From positions 186,001 through 250,000 of the forward strand of contig JAEUBA010000010.1 of assembly GCA_018257865.1 (NCBI GenBank): a stretch of 64,000 nucleotides of DNA, read 5' to 3'. The DNA is from Stereocaulon alpinum. Taxonomy: Eukaryota > Ascomycota > Lecanoromycetes > Lecanorales > Stereocaulaceae. How positions within the stretch are numbered: the first letter of the stretch is position 1; every line of letters starts with the position of its first letter. Below the pieces are notes generated by a model. That model ran no database searches, was not told the DNA's origin, and saw only the letters and a program-made list of their open reading frames with translations. Positions 44,127 to 55,353 of the stretch are shown piece by piece. The position numbers and the translations under genes were made by a program.

Positions 44127-47100
44127 TCATGACATGGGCGACACAGCTTCCTCGTCTGGAGGGGGCCGAGACTCCTTTTCCGGTTCTTCTGCCGCTTCTG
44201 GTATGGTTGCACAATAGCGTTTGAGGACTTGTTTGAGTTGTGGCCGGCGTATAGGTTTCGGGAGGAAGAAATCCATGCCCGAGTCCATACATTCCTTGAC
44301 GTTGCTTTCCTCGGCAAAGGCTGTGAGAGCGACAATGGGAGCAGAGTAACCCATTTCTCGTATGAGGCGAGTACTTTGGATGCCGTCGAGATTAGGCATC
44401 TATGTTATGTTAGCGACGGACATATATCTCTACGGTGGAGCATCATTACCTGGACGTCCATGAAGATTAAGTTAAAGAACTTGCGCTGCTCCATACTTTC
44501 TTTCACAAGTTCAAATGCCTCTTGACCATCCTTTGCGATGGTTACGTCTGAAGAGAAATAAGCTTGTGCCACCAATGGTGCAGGGGAGGACCTACCATAG
44601 ATTTCTTCTAATTTCAACATTCGAAGCACGACCTCTTGATTGACCTTGTTGTCCTCCGCCACTAGCACACGGACTTTGTCGCCGCTCTGAGCCGCCTGGA
44701 CAGCAACACGTTCCATCGCTGCCATTTGTTTATCGGGAGACTCCAAGGGCGAGGTGGCGGCGAAGAAGGGCTGGCTTAGACCGACCAGTCTAGGCTTAGC
44801 AGACGTATCAAAGCCATTGAGCCTTGGCGTTACGGCTTCACCATCGATAGAGAGCTCAGAAGAAGATTGTTTCCGTTGAGGGGAGACATTCCCATCCACA
44901 TCTGGACTCAGAGTAGCGCTGTTACGTCGTGAATTCATGCTAGATCCTGTTGTACTATCCGCTCGTTCTTTGGTGAAGATCAAAGGTATTCGCATCACAA
45001 ATTTGCTCCCAACACCTTCCTCACTCTCCAGCGTCATCGATCCCTTCATCAAGCTAGCTAGCTGTGAACAGATACTCAGTCCAAGCCCCGTACCTCCGTA
45101 TTTCTTATTGAGCCCAATGTGTCCTTGTACAAAAGGTTCGAAAACGCGCTGCTGTTGGTTTTCAGGAATACCAGGTCCGGAATCTTCAACTTCGAAATCA
45201 AAGAGCAGTACTCTAGCGGTGTGCGGCGGAGGTGTTGAGGACCTTTCTCTAATAGCAACGGTTGGAATTGTCTTGGGCTCGATTCCATTGATGTGGAGTG
45301 CGGTATCCGAATACTTTGATGTCTCACGACCTCGACTAGCCGAGGCTGTAGAGCCAGAATCCGACGCTACCCGGCCAAGCCGTCTCGATGCTCGAGGGGA
45401 CGGCCGTTTAGATCCTCTGGATGCCTTGGATTGTCTTGACTGCAGTGATCCCTTCCGGCTCTCGGCCTTTTCTGGTGCGTCCCCCACACACCTTATTCGA
45501 ACATTGACCGAACCATTGGGCGGCGTGAACTTGAGGCTGTTGCTCACAAGGTTGATGATGACTTGAAGTATTCTATGCTGATCACCCCAAAGGAACATGT
45601 CCCTGACTCGACCTGTACCATACGGACCGAAGCCACTCCGCAATGGGGCTCCGCCAGCCGTTTCTAAGTTGTCTCGGGGGCCCTCATAGCTGACGAGTAG
45701 CTTGATAGACCCATCTCTCGCCTGCTTCTCGAATATTGAGACCACCTGGGAGCACACATCTGCTAATCGAAATTCTCGTTCGTCCAAGGTGAGATGCTGG
45801 CCTATCTGATTCTTAGTAAATGTCAAGAGATCTGTCAAGAGATGTAGCAGAAGGTCGCCTGATTTGTATATTATGCCGAGCGATCTTTTGATCTTTGTAT
45901 GGTCCTCCTCTTGCATGCACACCGCACACATCCCGAGAATACCGTTCAGTGGCGTTTTCAGCTCGTGCGAGATGTTGGCGATGAACGCCGTCTTGCTCTC
46001 GTTGGCGGCTTCGGCAGCCTTTTTGCTTATCTCGAGCTGTAGTGTTCGTTCCTTGACCCTCTCTTCAAGCCGCTCATACTGCATCATGAGCTCCTCCGAC
46101 ATTTCGTTGAATGTTCGCGTGAGATCTGTGAGCTCGTCATGGACGTAATGCTTCCCGTCTTGTACCTTGCCTGGAATTCGAAAGGGCTGGCGTTGCTGTC
46201 GACTTCGGTGTTGAGAGTCCTTCTTTTTGTTTCCACCTCGCCATCGTGACATTCGTCCTATGAAGCCTTCCTTTTTGGCTTCAGCGGTCATAGCCTGTGT
46301 CATCCCTTCCTCTTCGCCAGACTCCAGGCCGTCGTTGCTCTCCGAGATCGAAGAACGCGGACGTCCACTCCCGTCCTCCGACGAATATCTGTAGGGCTCG
46401 ACTGTTTTCTTTGTTGCTTCGCGTAACCTTCGTATTGGTCTTACGGAGAGATGGGCCAAGGGCAACAACACCAAGAGCATGGCACCAACAGTACCAAAAA
46501 CGCAGGCCACCAGAACGTTTCGAAGGTGATTGATTGGCGCAATTACTTCTCCGTGGGATTGCTCGACGATGAGCGCCCAATTGACTATGGGAGACCTTGG
46601 CAGAGCATAACCCGCTGAGACCCGGACGTTTTCCTCATTGTGGGTGGAGATGTAACTACCCGCATTGTTAGGATTCCCTGTCTTTGTTGTGAAGGCCTGC
46701 AGGACTGCTGGATATTTTTCCATTGTGAATGGTGTATTTGGCATGCCATAAGCGCGTGCCGGGTGCCGAGTGCTTCGGGACGCATTCTGTATCGGTGGAA
46801 GTACAAAGTGAACATCGAGTTGCTTTGCAGCAGTCCTGTTTGCCTCGACGGTGCCAGGATTGAGGTCACTTGGTGGCACTTTCTGGCCTGGCGTGTCCGG
46901 TGCGACGATGAGGATTTCTCCAGTATTACCCAGGCCTTCAAGCGAATTCACTACTTCAAAAATGGACTGTGCGCTACAAATGACAGTGATCCAGCCAAGA
47001 GTGTCTTGGATGGAGGTGTTGTTATTGACTGGTACAGTCAGCGAAAGCAGGCCAAAGGTTTGATTGATCAGCAAGGGCCCAATGAATATGGTCGAGTTTA

Positions 47101-47812
47101 AGTATAGCGGAGTCCCACCCCAGAAGGCATTGGACTGATTGAAGGTACTATTGACGACGGTCGAAGTAAAGGTCAAATTTGGATACAGTTCGACAGGGTA
47201 GCCAGTACCGTTATCGCCCAGATAGATAGGTGTGCCGTGGGCCACCGTGTACGCGGGCAAAGGTATTGCTCCTACGATGTCCGGTGAAGTAGCGTTGAGC
47301 AGGCTGTATGGCCCCATAGCACCAGTGCCATTCTTCGAAACCACCTGTGCCTCCAGGAGCATATCCGCCGAGAGTCCCCCTGATAGTGCGCTTTGCATAT
47401 CCGTAATTGCGCGAACCCAATTGGAGTCCGTATTGTTTCCTTCATTATAGCGTTGCAAAGCGGCTTGAAGGGCAACGCGTGTAGATATGGCTACGACGCT
47501 GGATTGGAGCAGACGGAGGTTTGAATTGAGTTGATTAGCGTATAAGGACGCCGTGAGTGTGAGACTGGAGGTTCTACATGAAGCATTAGTCTTAATACGG
47601 GTAGCTGAGTGTGGAGACAATTGTTTACCTGATACGGATGACAAAGTTGTAGTTATTGACCCACTACAACGGAGATTGTCAGCACGATTGCCGCAATTTC
47701 TTGTTAGCTTTGGAGCATGAGAATCTACCGTTGCAACGGCCACCACAGCCAAAGCGACAAGCGTGGTGAACAAGACCAGGAGCCCCAATTGTTCCCGTAT
47801 TCCAATACGCAT
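44127..47812 (-). CDS. SLN1: Sln1-type osmosensing hybrid histidine kinase
   Basis: Model complement(join(44127..44399,44450..44547,44596..47573,47629..47663,47729..47812)), 1155 aa. It starts MRIGIREQLGLLVLFTTLVA (first membrane helix), then WVNNYNFVIRIRTSSLTLTA encoded by a 35 nt exon; a large Asn-glycosylation-rich outer domain; a second helix (VLVACVFGTVGAMLLVLLPL) with HAMP (SVRPIRRLREATKK). A coiled coil leads to the kinase core: H-box NISHELKTPLNGILG (His576), N-box INLVSNSLKFTPPNG, G-boxes DSGPGIPE and YGGTGLGLSICSQLA. The receiver VRVLVAEDNKVNQEVVLRML has phospho-acceptor Asp1063 in NLIFMDVQMPNLDG. This is the group VI kinase that feeds Ypd1, Ssk1/Skn7 and the HOG pathway. A 48 nt intron (44548-44595) inside the receiver is in frame without a stop; removing it restores EEIYDVTIAKDG. 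Confidence 0.95.
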
Positions 47813-49482
47813 CTGCATCTTGAGGAAGGGTCGTCTGACCGACTGCCTTCTTCTGGCTGGTTAGGCAATGTCGATGCCACTATTTGCAATGACTTCGCAG
47901 CTCGGGGCTTCTGCTTCCCGTCGCCAGTGAGCATGCCCCTACTCCCACAACGAGACCAGGCGAACGCTCGCAGCTCATATATGTGTCAACCTGCACAATC
48001 TGTATCTGCCACACGGCTCGGTTGGATCCAGGGATCGTGCATCCGTGATCTGCTCCGTCGAGGTCCGCTTCGGCAAGCACTCGGTTGTGATCACTCATCC
48101 GCTGTCGAACCATTAAAGGGTAAAGGGTTTAACGTGAAAGACTGATGGTACTGTACGTAAGCTAAGATTGGCTTTGTCAGACTTCGGCTGGCGATAGACG
48201 TGCATGAGCTCTGAGCAAGGAGTGGTAGGCAAGGTAGTAGTCCACGGAAAGTCGAAGTGAGGCTTCGCGCTAGAACGTGGAAACGGCGGCGTTTCGGCCC
48301 GCGCATGCCGTGTCCGGTGTCCCATGCCATGATGCTACGTACTCTTACCACTCTTCTCATCTTCACCTATCCAAGTGTTTGACATCTACTTTCAAGACGC
48401 GCTCTCTATGTAACCTTCACCACATCACATCACTGTGTACGAACATAGAAAGATGGTAGTATTGACCGAGGGATAGCTAGACCTGAAAAGGGGACTGAAT
48501 GAAATGAGTGTCACTTGCTTATGGGGCTGCTGTAGCGTACGGATAGACGACGAGACTGCATTCTAGGATGGCAGACTTCAGAGCTTACATGATGTAAGAT
48601 CGCCTCAACTACACTGCATTTGCAAGCTTGCCAGGCGACATTCACTTTGAGCAGCCAACTACGCTCCGCTGCGACATCAAGCAAATTGCACACCCTGATC
48701 ACATTCATGTCTCTCACATCCCACGGCTTCAATGCCTGTCGTAGACGGTTGCACTGTCTCGAAGGAGGCAACAATTGTCTGCGATCCTGGAGTATATCCT
48801 TGCAAAATGGAATTTCCTCGAGATCATAGCTCGGACAGCTGGTCAAGGTTGTATGGACGCCCTAGGATCTGATCTTGCCCGTGCCCGCCCAGACAACGTC
48901 TTGGAGCTGCTGCTCGTACAATGGGTCCGAGGACATTACTGTGTACAGACACTAAAGGAACTCCTGGAGAACGGGGATAATGGTGCTTTGGGGCTGAGGG
49001 GGACTCTGGGAAGGATCTGGGGAAGGAACCGGACAAGGACTTTGCACGAGGATTGCTGCATGGCAAAGTATGTATCCCGCTGTCCCCGACACGCTGGGAG
49101 GCCACGTATCGTCCCCAAAGGGACATTACGGGGGTTGCCCACTTCGCGTAGGATTCCCATCGTCCAAAGGCTATGACTCCTCGTCTGTGATGGCCACCGT
49201 AATTTCCCACAACCAGCGGACTCCCCTCATCCAACAATAGACGTGGTGACCTTAGGATGATCTGGTGCGTATGCTAAGGTAAACCATTTTCATGTTCCTT
49301 CACTGGCAGTTTCAGTGTGAGCGCTACATTCACGTCAAGATACAGGATTGGGACAGAGAAGCCCCTAACAAAGCTACATCAAGAATTAACGCTCGGATTG
49401 GCACAAGGAAATCCCCAATAGTCATAATCGCCTTTTCAACGTGAAAAGCACAAAATCACCCATCCATGCGTCATCCTCACTG
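47813..49482. other. Long upstream region of SLN1, no gene recognised
   Basis: 1.7 kb. Frames at 48091-48366 (-), 48511-48846 (-), 48775-49176 (+) and 48824-49237 (-) overlap one another on both strands and have no family features, so I treat the stretch as regulatory or untranslated sequence. Confidence 0.5.
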
Positions 49483-50862
49483 TCATCCACGGTCCACCAC
49501 GCCAAGCTTCCTCCTCCGCCGACTAGGGAGGGTCTGCTCAAGCACTTTGTCTTCCTTGCTTTTTGCGCTATCATCACTCTCCCCACTACTCGTAACGTAA
49601 CCGCTATCCTCGATCACGCTACGCGTCTTCTGTTGGCTAGGAGGGGTCTGCGCAGGTATTTCATCTGCCTTCCGCCTCTTCATGGGAGACCTGGTCACCT
49701 TGGGCTTAGGGGTCTTCGTGTAATCTTTGAGACCTTGAATAGGCGATTGATCATCAGAACTATTCTCCGTCACCTCAGCCTTCTCTTTGTGGGGTGCAAG
49801 GTCCTGATGAGACGGTAGATTTGCTTTATTTTTCCGAGGTGACTTTGACACCTCAGCGTTGTTCGTGGCTTGACTAACGTCTTGACTAGGCGCAGCATCT
49901 TCCTCTATCATCTCTAACCACTGTCTGCGGGTTGTGACGCCTCGCCTAATTTCATCATCCGCCCCATTCATTCCGGCAGATGTAGACGATATTGACTTCT
50001 TCGTGTATAGTCTATGGCCTTCAACAGGCATCTCATTATCGGAGCTATGCTCTATCAACCTAGACTTATTTTTGCGGGACGTAAGGCCCTGACGAGGTGA
50101 TACAGTTGTCTTGATCTTCCTAACGGATCTAGAGCTTTCAGACTTCTTCGGACGGTGGTTAACGACCTGAACGGATGCTGCTCCATCCGAACTATCCTCC
50201 TCCACCCTAGACTTCTTCCTACGCAGCGTCAAACCCTGCTTAGGTTTCCCATCTGCCCGCTTTTTACCAGCTGATGTAGACGAGTCAGGCTCCTTCGAAC
50301 GGTCGCTAAGGTCTTTCTCGGATACGTGATCATCCGAGCTAACCTCTGCTATCCAGGACTTCTGCTTGATTGGCGTACGGCGTTGCTTGGGTTTTCCGTC
50401 TGCCCTCTTTTTCTCAGCAGATTTTGCCGATCCAGGCTCCTTTGGACGATGGGTGACGCCTTCTTCAGTTGCCTCATTGTTCTTCTCCTTCCCAATAGCC
50501 TTTTTCTTCCACGTCCAGTTCTTGGAATTCCACATCAAGACCTGATCCAACCTCGTCATTAGCGCTTCCAGCTCCTCCTCTGTTAATCCCTTGCGCCATT
50601 CCCTAAAGTCCACCTTTTGGTCTTCGACATCGATAGTGTCCGAGTTCTCCATCCATTCCTTGACGCCCTCCAGAAATTCCGGCGTAAGGTCTGGAAGACC
50701 TTTGTTCCGTGATTGAAGGATCTCGCACTGTTCCTTCAGGCTGAACTCCCGAAGGCCTGGCTCCGGCCAGCAGAACAGGGCCACCTCTTGAAAGTCCAGG
50801 AGACCCCAAGGTTTGGGCCTAAAGCCTGGTGGATTCGGTCCAAGATTGGGAGCATTGGTCAT
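49483..50862 (-). CDS. Lys/Ser-rich protein with about six degenerate 49-residue repeats
   Basis: 459 aa from the Met at 50862 (MTNAPNLGPNPPGFRPKPWG); an in-frame Met at 51006 lies further out. Residues 1-120 look folded (WGLLDFQEVALFCWPEPGLR, LTEEELEALMTRLDQVL). The rest consists of about six repeats of ~49 residues with consensus like SSTSAGKKRADGKPKQGLT, then KKSR.EEDSSD and a ..HR.K spacer. Repeats 1 and 2 are closest; later ones decay. The strong basic/Ser-Asp alternation suggests a nuclear, DNA- or chromatin-associated disordered tail with CK2-like sites (SSDD). No family recognised. Confidence 0.7.
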   Translation of the reverse strand: MTNAPNLGPNPPGFRPKPWGLLDFQEVALFCWPEPGLREFSLKEQCEILQSRNKGLPDLTPEFLEGVKEWMENSDTIDVEDQKVDFREWRKGLTEEELEALMTRLDQVLMWNSKNWTWKKKAIGKEKNNEATEEGVTHRPKEPGSAKSAEKKRADGKPKQRRTPIKQKSWIAEVSSDDHVSEKDLSDRSKEPDSSTSAGKKRADGKPKQGLTLRRKKSRVEEDSSDGAASVQVVNHRPKKSESSRSVRKIKTTVSPRQGLTSRKNKSRLIEHSSDNEMPVEGHRLYTKKSISSTSAGMNGADDEIRRGVTTRRQWLEMIEEDAAPSQDVSQATNNAEVSKSPRKNKANLPSHQDLAPHKEKAEVTENSSDDQSPIQGLKDYTKTPKPKVTRSPMKRRKADEIPAQTPPSQQKTRSVIEDSGYVTSSGESDDSAKSKEDKVLEQTLPSRRRRKLGVVDRG

Positions 50863-51798
50863 GATTGGCCGAATGCTATTGATAATTAATATGCGAAAGC
50901 AGAAATGGAGCTGTGCGGATGAGGTAGATACAATTCTAGTTGAGCATGTTTGGTATAAGTTATGCCATGAGAAGCCATGAGTCTCTAAGAACTCACTGAT
51001 GTCCAACCCTGCAACACGGAAAGAGCGTCCAACGAGAATATCGCGACTGGCAGTAGAAATCGGAAGGAGTAGTTAGCAGTTTCTCAAGCTATCCAAAATA
51101 CTGCGAAAAGCCATCATACGGGCCAGAGAGAGGATTTATAAGAAATTGAGGGCGTTACAGTCTCTAATCAGCGAAAGTGACACAAGAAATGCCGGAGCAT
51201 CCACGAGACCAGCTTGCCATCATAGGAAAACCCATCGTGGTCAACACTCTTATCTGAATTTTCTACACCCAGTGAAATGTTACCCTGGGCGCTTGCGGCC
51301 ATACCAGTCTTAAAAGTGAAGAGTGGATAAGGCCAAGGAGACTCAACAAATTCGCTGAGAGTGAAGCATGGAACGCCGAAATCCTCAACGCGCTATGCTA
51401 GTCTGGGACCATGTCTTCGTCTGTTGGATCTCGTGGTCCCATGTTTGCTCGAGGTCAGCAAATGTTAAGTGTCGCTACTCCTCTTGAGCTGCTCTAGACT
51501 TATAGGTGATGGACCTATGTTCATCCTCTTAGAGCACGAAGTGATACTGTCTTTGATGCCAAAGGACCAATTTTCTAGCAATTTGCGGCGAGGAGAGTCA
51601 TGGAATGATAGTTCCGTGCTCGAGCATCATCGCATGCCGCCTTGTTAGCGGGTAAGAAGCCATACTAACTGCTTTACTATCTGGCTATCTCCCTCTCTAT
51701 GTCATAAGCTTCCTACTAGGTGAAGTCTTTTCCTCATAACTCCCAGGGCGGCAATTCTCGACGAGTTGTAAACTTTAATCGAATTGCAACAAACTACC
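50863..51798. other. Intergenic
   Basis: Between the repeat protein's 5' end and the next gene's 3' end. No supported gene. Confidence 0.5.
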
Positions 51799-52759
51799 TT
51801 ACTTCTCAGACGCCTCAAAGTCAAATTCCAGCCCACGTTGTCGATCCTCCACCGCCATCCTCCGCCCCTCCCACATATGCGCATCACTCAGCCACACATC
51901 GAGAAGCATCTTAAGAGCATCCTCATACTCCTCACTATGGTCCCACTCAAAAGCATACCCATGCTCGCCATCGTTCAAGAAGTTCCACAGCTCTATTGTG
52001 TGCTTCTCCTCCATTTCTTCAATGCCGGGTACGAAGTCCTTGTACTTGAACTTGTATAGCAGGCAGATGTCTGCTTCTTTCAGCGTAGTCTGCCGGGCTG
52101 CGAAGGCCACTAGCCAGAGTGTCCACCAAGGCATGTTTGCGGGCTCGAAGGTGTCTTTGCTGTTGGGAAAGACGCTTTTGTATTCCGTGCATGTCTCGAT
52201 GAGAAGACCATTGGCAACTACTGATGGGTGTTGGTGATGCCATGGTCTATGACAAGGAGGAATATAGGATCGAGGCCAGCCTGGTCCGAGCATGTCGATG
52301 CGTTCGCGATAGTCTGAGCTGACATTAGTGACATGATGGCTCAGAAGAGGCGTGACTTCGTCGTCATGGTGCTCACTCACTAGTGTTCTCGCTGGGTTTT
52401 GGCAGTATTGAACGACAATTCTTCGACGTTGGCATTGATGTCTGAAGTTGTGGATACTCCGTGATGGTCGGCAATAGGGCAGTGTTGCTATGCTTTACGG
52501 TTACCCCTCCTAGCATTACCTGATCTGGCTTTGGCCTCTCCAGCTGAGTGAGAGTTGGAGCCGAATAGCTTCTTGGACGAATTTTCCCGGGTCCAGCGTT
52601 GAACTGGCTCCAGCCCTCGTTTGATGTGTTTGGGCATTGCGTTGGAGTCTGATCCTCCGACCATCTGATAGAATCATTGTGCCGTTGAGCATTACTCATA
52701 AGAGAATGCAGCGCTGAGGAGTAGCTCTTCTTAGCGCTTGACAGATCCATCTCGGACAT
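51799..52759 (-). CDS. Lineage-specific protein, PWW/VPG family member 1
   Basis: Model complement(join(51799..52313,52381..52759)), 297 aa. A polar, Ser/Thr/Pro-rich N-terminus (MSEMDLSSAKKSYSSALHSL) precedes a conserved C-terminal module: MLGPGWPRSYIPP, FEPANMPWWTLWLVAFAARQ, YKFKYKDFVPGIEEMEE and YAFEWDHSEEYEDALKMLL. The 67 nt intron (GTGAGT ... CACTAATG ... CTCAG) joins ENT|NYRERIDM; without it the second half would have no ATG start. The gene at 53531 (plus strand) has the same module, so the two form a divergent paralogous pair. No known domain; not secreted. Function unknown. Confidence 0.65.
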
Positions 52760-53530
52760 CTTATCTCGTCAAAGCGTAGATGGCAGCGTTACATCGAACG
52801 GTGAGTAAACAATGACTGCCCAGTCTTGCTTACAGGTTAAGACAGGGGTTATTGAGAAGGTAAGCTCACCTGAAATGGGTATCGCTTGTGCTAACACAGC
52901 CCCGGCTGAAGTGACTCTGGCTTCCCAGGAGAGGCAATTCTGCCTGTGACACAATAGGATCATTTATGCCCGCATCTTTGGCCCTCAATTTGGGACTCGC
53001 ACTTTCGTCTTCCGCTACTATCATGTTGACGAGAACTGTTCAAGATCTCTTCTCAATCGAACGCTTACCGACATACACTCAAGAATAAGACTCAAATTTC
53101 AAGCAATATAAGTACAGATAATTTGATCATGCGCATAGCATGCCTCGGAGATACCGAGATGGTGAGCTCACGTTGGGTGATGCCCGGTGACGCGGGGTCA
53201 TCGCGACACAGCGACGACGAGGTCAGCACCAATATTGAACACACTATACGTGTTGATCGTCAACGCTACGATGTTCTGGCTAGTACCTTACTATTTCTAA
53301 TACCTCGGTGATCCGGCTTTGTTGTGTCCTCCTGTGGAAACCTGGAGCACGCAATTACTATAAGAAGGCTCTAAAATGCCCTCACATTCTGAGAACATAC
53401 AATTATCAATATAATTTCTTGCCACCAAGTGTCCTTGCTAGTGTTTATCGCAAAACACACCAGCTCTTACTTCCTAGCCGGCTTCTGCACAGGGTGCGAC
53501 ATTCGACAATATCTCTACGTTCCACTCAAT
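52760..53530. other. Divergent promoter region of the paralogous pair
   Basis: 770 bp shared 5' region of two related genes. Short frames only. Confidence 0.5.
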
Positions 53531-54650
53531 ATGCCTAATCCATTCAAGCCGGCTGGGTCCCTACCTCTCCATCCTTCTAGCACGCCGTCTCCTCCGGAAG
53601 AGTACGAGAATGTGGCTTCGGATCCCTTAGATAATACTGCACTGAGTCAGACAGCTGAGATGGCTAGACCAATATCAACGCAGAATAAGTCAAAGTGGGT
53701 GAGTACAGTATCTTCGTCTCAGTCCACCTTGTCAAGCCCTCAGACACAAGCCACTACTTCGGTGACGAGCTTTCCTATTACATCAAACGTTTATCCTTCG
53801 CCCTCGAACCTGAATCCGGCTGCACCACCCTTCCAGCCCTCTTTGTGTGGCACCCAGCCGCAGTCCGAAACCACGAATAAAACCGCCCACCAAGCCGCGA
53901 CTCCGGATACCACCTCAATAACAACACCACTTAACCCCTTCGTCACCTCAACCCTCACCCTCCCGCCAAGAACCCCTCTCGTCCGCCTCCCCCAACCAAC
54001 CCAAAACCGCATGCTAGGCTGGCCCCCCTCCCAACCCCCCCTCACAAAGAGAGACTACAACACCCAGCACCCCGCCTTCATCCCCGACACCATCTTCCTG
54101 ACCGATCACGCAGCAGGCACATCATGGCGCTACCTGCGTGACGTATACGAAAACGACGTGTTCAACCCCACTAACACGCCGTGGTGGACGCATTGGTTCA
54201 TTGCTTTTGCGCATATATACACGCGTATACATCCCGCTGCTGAACATGAACACGAAGGCGAGGGTGAGAATGAGGGTGAGAGCGAAGAACAAGGGCACAA
54301 GGGATGGACACAACAGGAGATTTGTGATGCCTATAAATGGCGCTATGGTACGTTCTAGACCCCTTGTGGGAGTCATGACTCCGCTTGCACACCTTGAACA
54401 CATCCCATTACTCTCTCTCCCTTCCGCCCGTTTGAGAGGCTTTACTAAACTCCAAACGTACGCAGGCGACAACGTACCTGGTCTCGAACGCATGACCGTC
54501 GACGACGAAGACGCGTTGTTCGTGTGGCTTGTTCGTGAGAAATTGGACTACGCGTTTGAGTGGGAGGGAGCACGCGCGCAAGAACTGAGGGGTGAGGTGG
54601 AGAGGTGTGTGTTGGCGGCTTACGCGGGGGCGTCTTCTTCCTCAACTTGA
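53531..54650 (+). CDS. Lineage-specific protein, PWW/VPG family member 2
   Basis: Model join(53531..54347,54466..54650), 333 aa, starting MPNPFKPAGSLPLHP; an in-frame ATG at 53429 would add an unconvincing leader. A long Thr/Ser/Pro-rich N-terminal half is followed by the module shared with the gene at 51799: RMLGWPPSQPP, AFIPDTIFL, FNPTNTPWWTHWFIAFAHIY, a Glu/Gly/His-rich insert, QQEICDAYKWRYGDNVPGLE and LDYAFEWEGARAQELRGEVE. The 118 nt intron (GTACGT ... CTAAAC ... ACGCAG) joins WRYG|DNVPG at the place where the paralogue reads FKYKDFVPG. Function unknown. Confidence 0.65.
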
Positions 54651-55353
54651 GATTGAATATTCTCTTTTCAACAGCGAAGTATGTTCGCGTAGAAATTCTC
54701 CGGGCGAGGTTGGTGTGGATGATGAAGCGCTGATGGTGGGCTTACCTTTTTTACGTTTCGGAGGTTGAAGGGGAGATGGTGATGGAGATGGGGGGTGCGC
54801 GGAGCAGTGTCTTTGCACAGCTCGTTCGTTTCATTTCTCTATCGCTCCTATGCTGGAGGGAGGTTGTGGAGCCTTTTAATTTTAATACTGTGATGGATGG
54901 TTCTCTTTTTCTTTTCTCGCGCTGTAGCTTTATTAATTTCAATTCTACCTCCCTTCCGCTTTCGTCTTACCTTTTCGCTTTCATATCAGATAGACTTCGC
55001 TTTTCGTCTGTGATACACTCGCTCGTTGATCACAGCCACAGCTACTATCTGCCAGCTTGGTCAACTTGTTCACATATATACAGGTTTGGGGTAAGGGGGG
55101 TGGGGGGGTTGGTGGTTTCGTGAGGGAGAGAAGTCTGATTGGGGGAGAGGGACATCTCCATGGGGATGTGGGTATCGGAGGAGACCAAGGGAAGAAATCA
55201 GAGACGTTTAAAGTCGCCAAGGTTCGAACAGAACAGATTGCATGGAAGGCTTAATAGAACTTATGCATGAATACTCATTTCATTTCACCGAGCCACGATA
55301 GAACTAAATCCTCTCTCTTCACGATTCCTCATCCGCTCACAGCGCCTGCCAAC
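54651..55353. other. Intergenic
   Basis: 700 bp with G-rich runs (55090-55160). AAGGTTCGAAC at 55215-55225 resembles a tRNA B box but no cloverleaf or A box is present. Confidence 0.5.

Noticed and set aside
48824..49237. 137-codon minus ORF upstream of SLN1
   Set aside because: Opposite-strand frame of similar length covers the same bases; no family features.
53791..54045. Gly-rich minus ORF inside the 53531 gene
   Set aside because: Antisense shadow of Pro/Ser/Thr-rich coding sequence.
55210..55230. tRNA B-box-like AAGGTTCGAAC
   Set aside because: No A box, acceptor stem or anticodon arm can be drawn around it.
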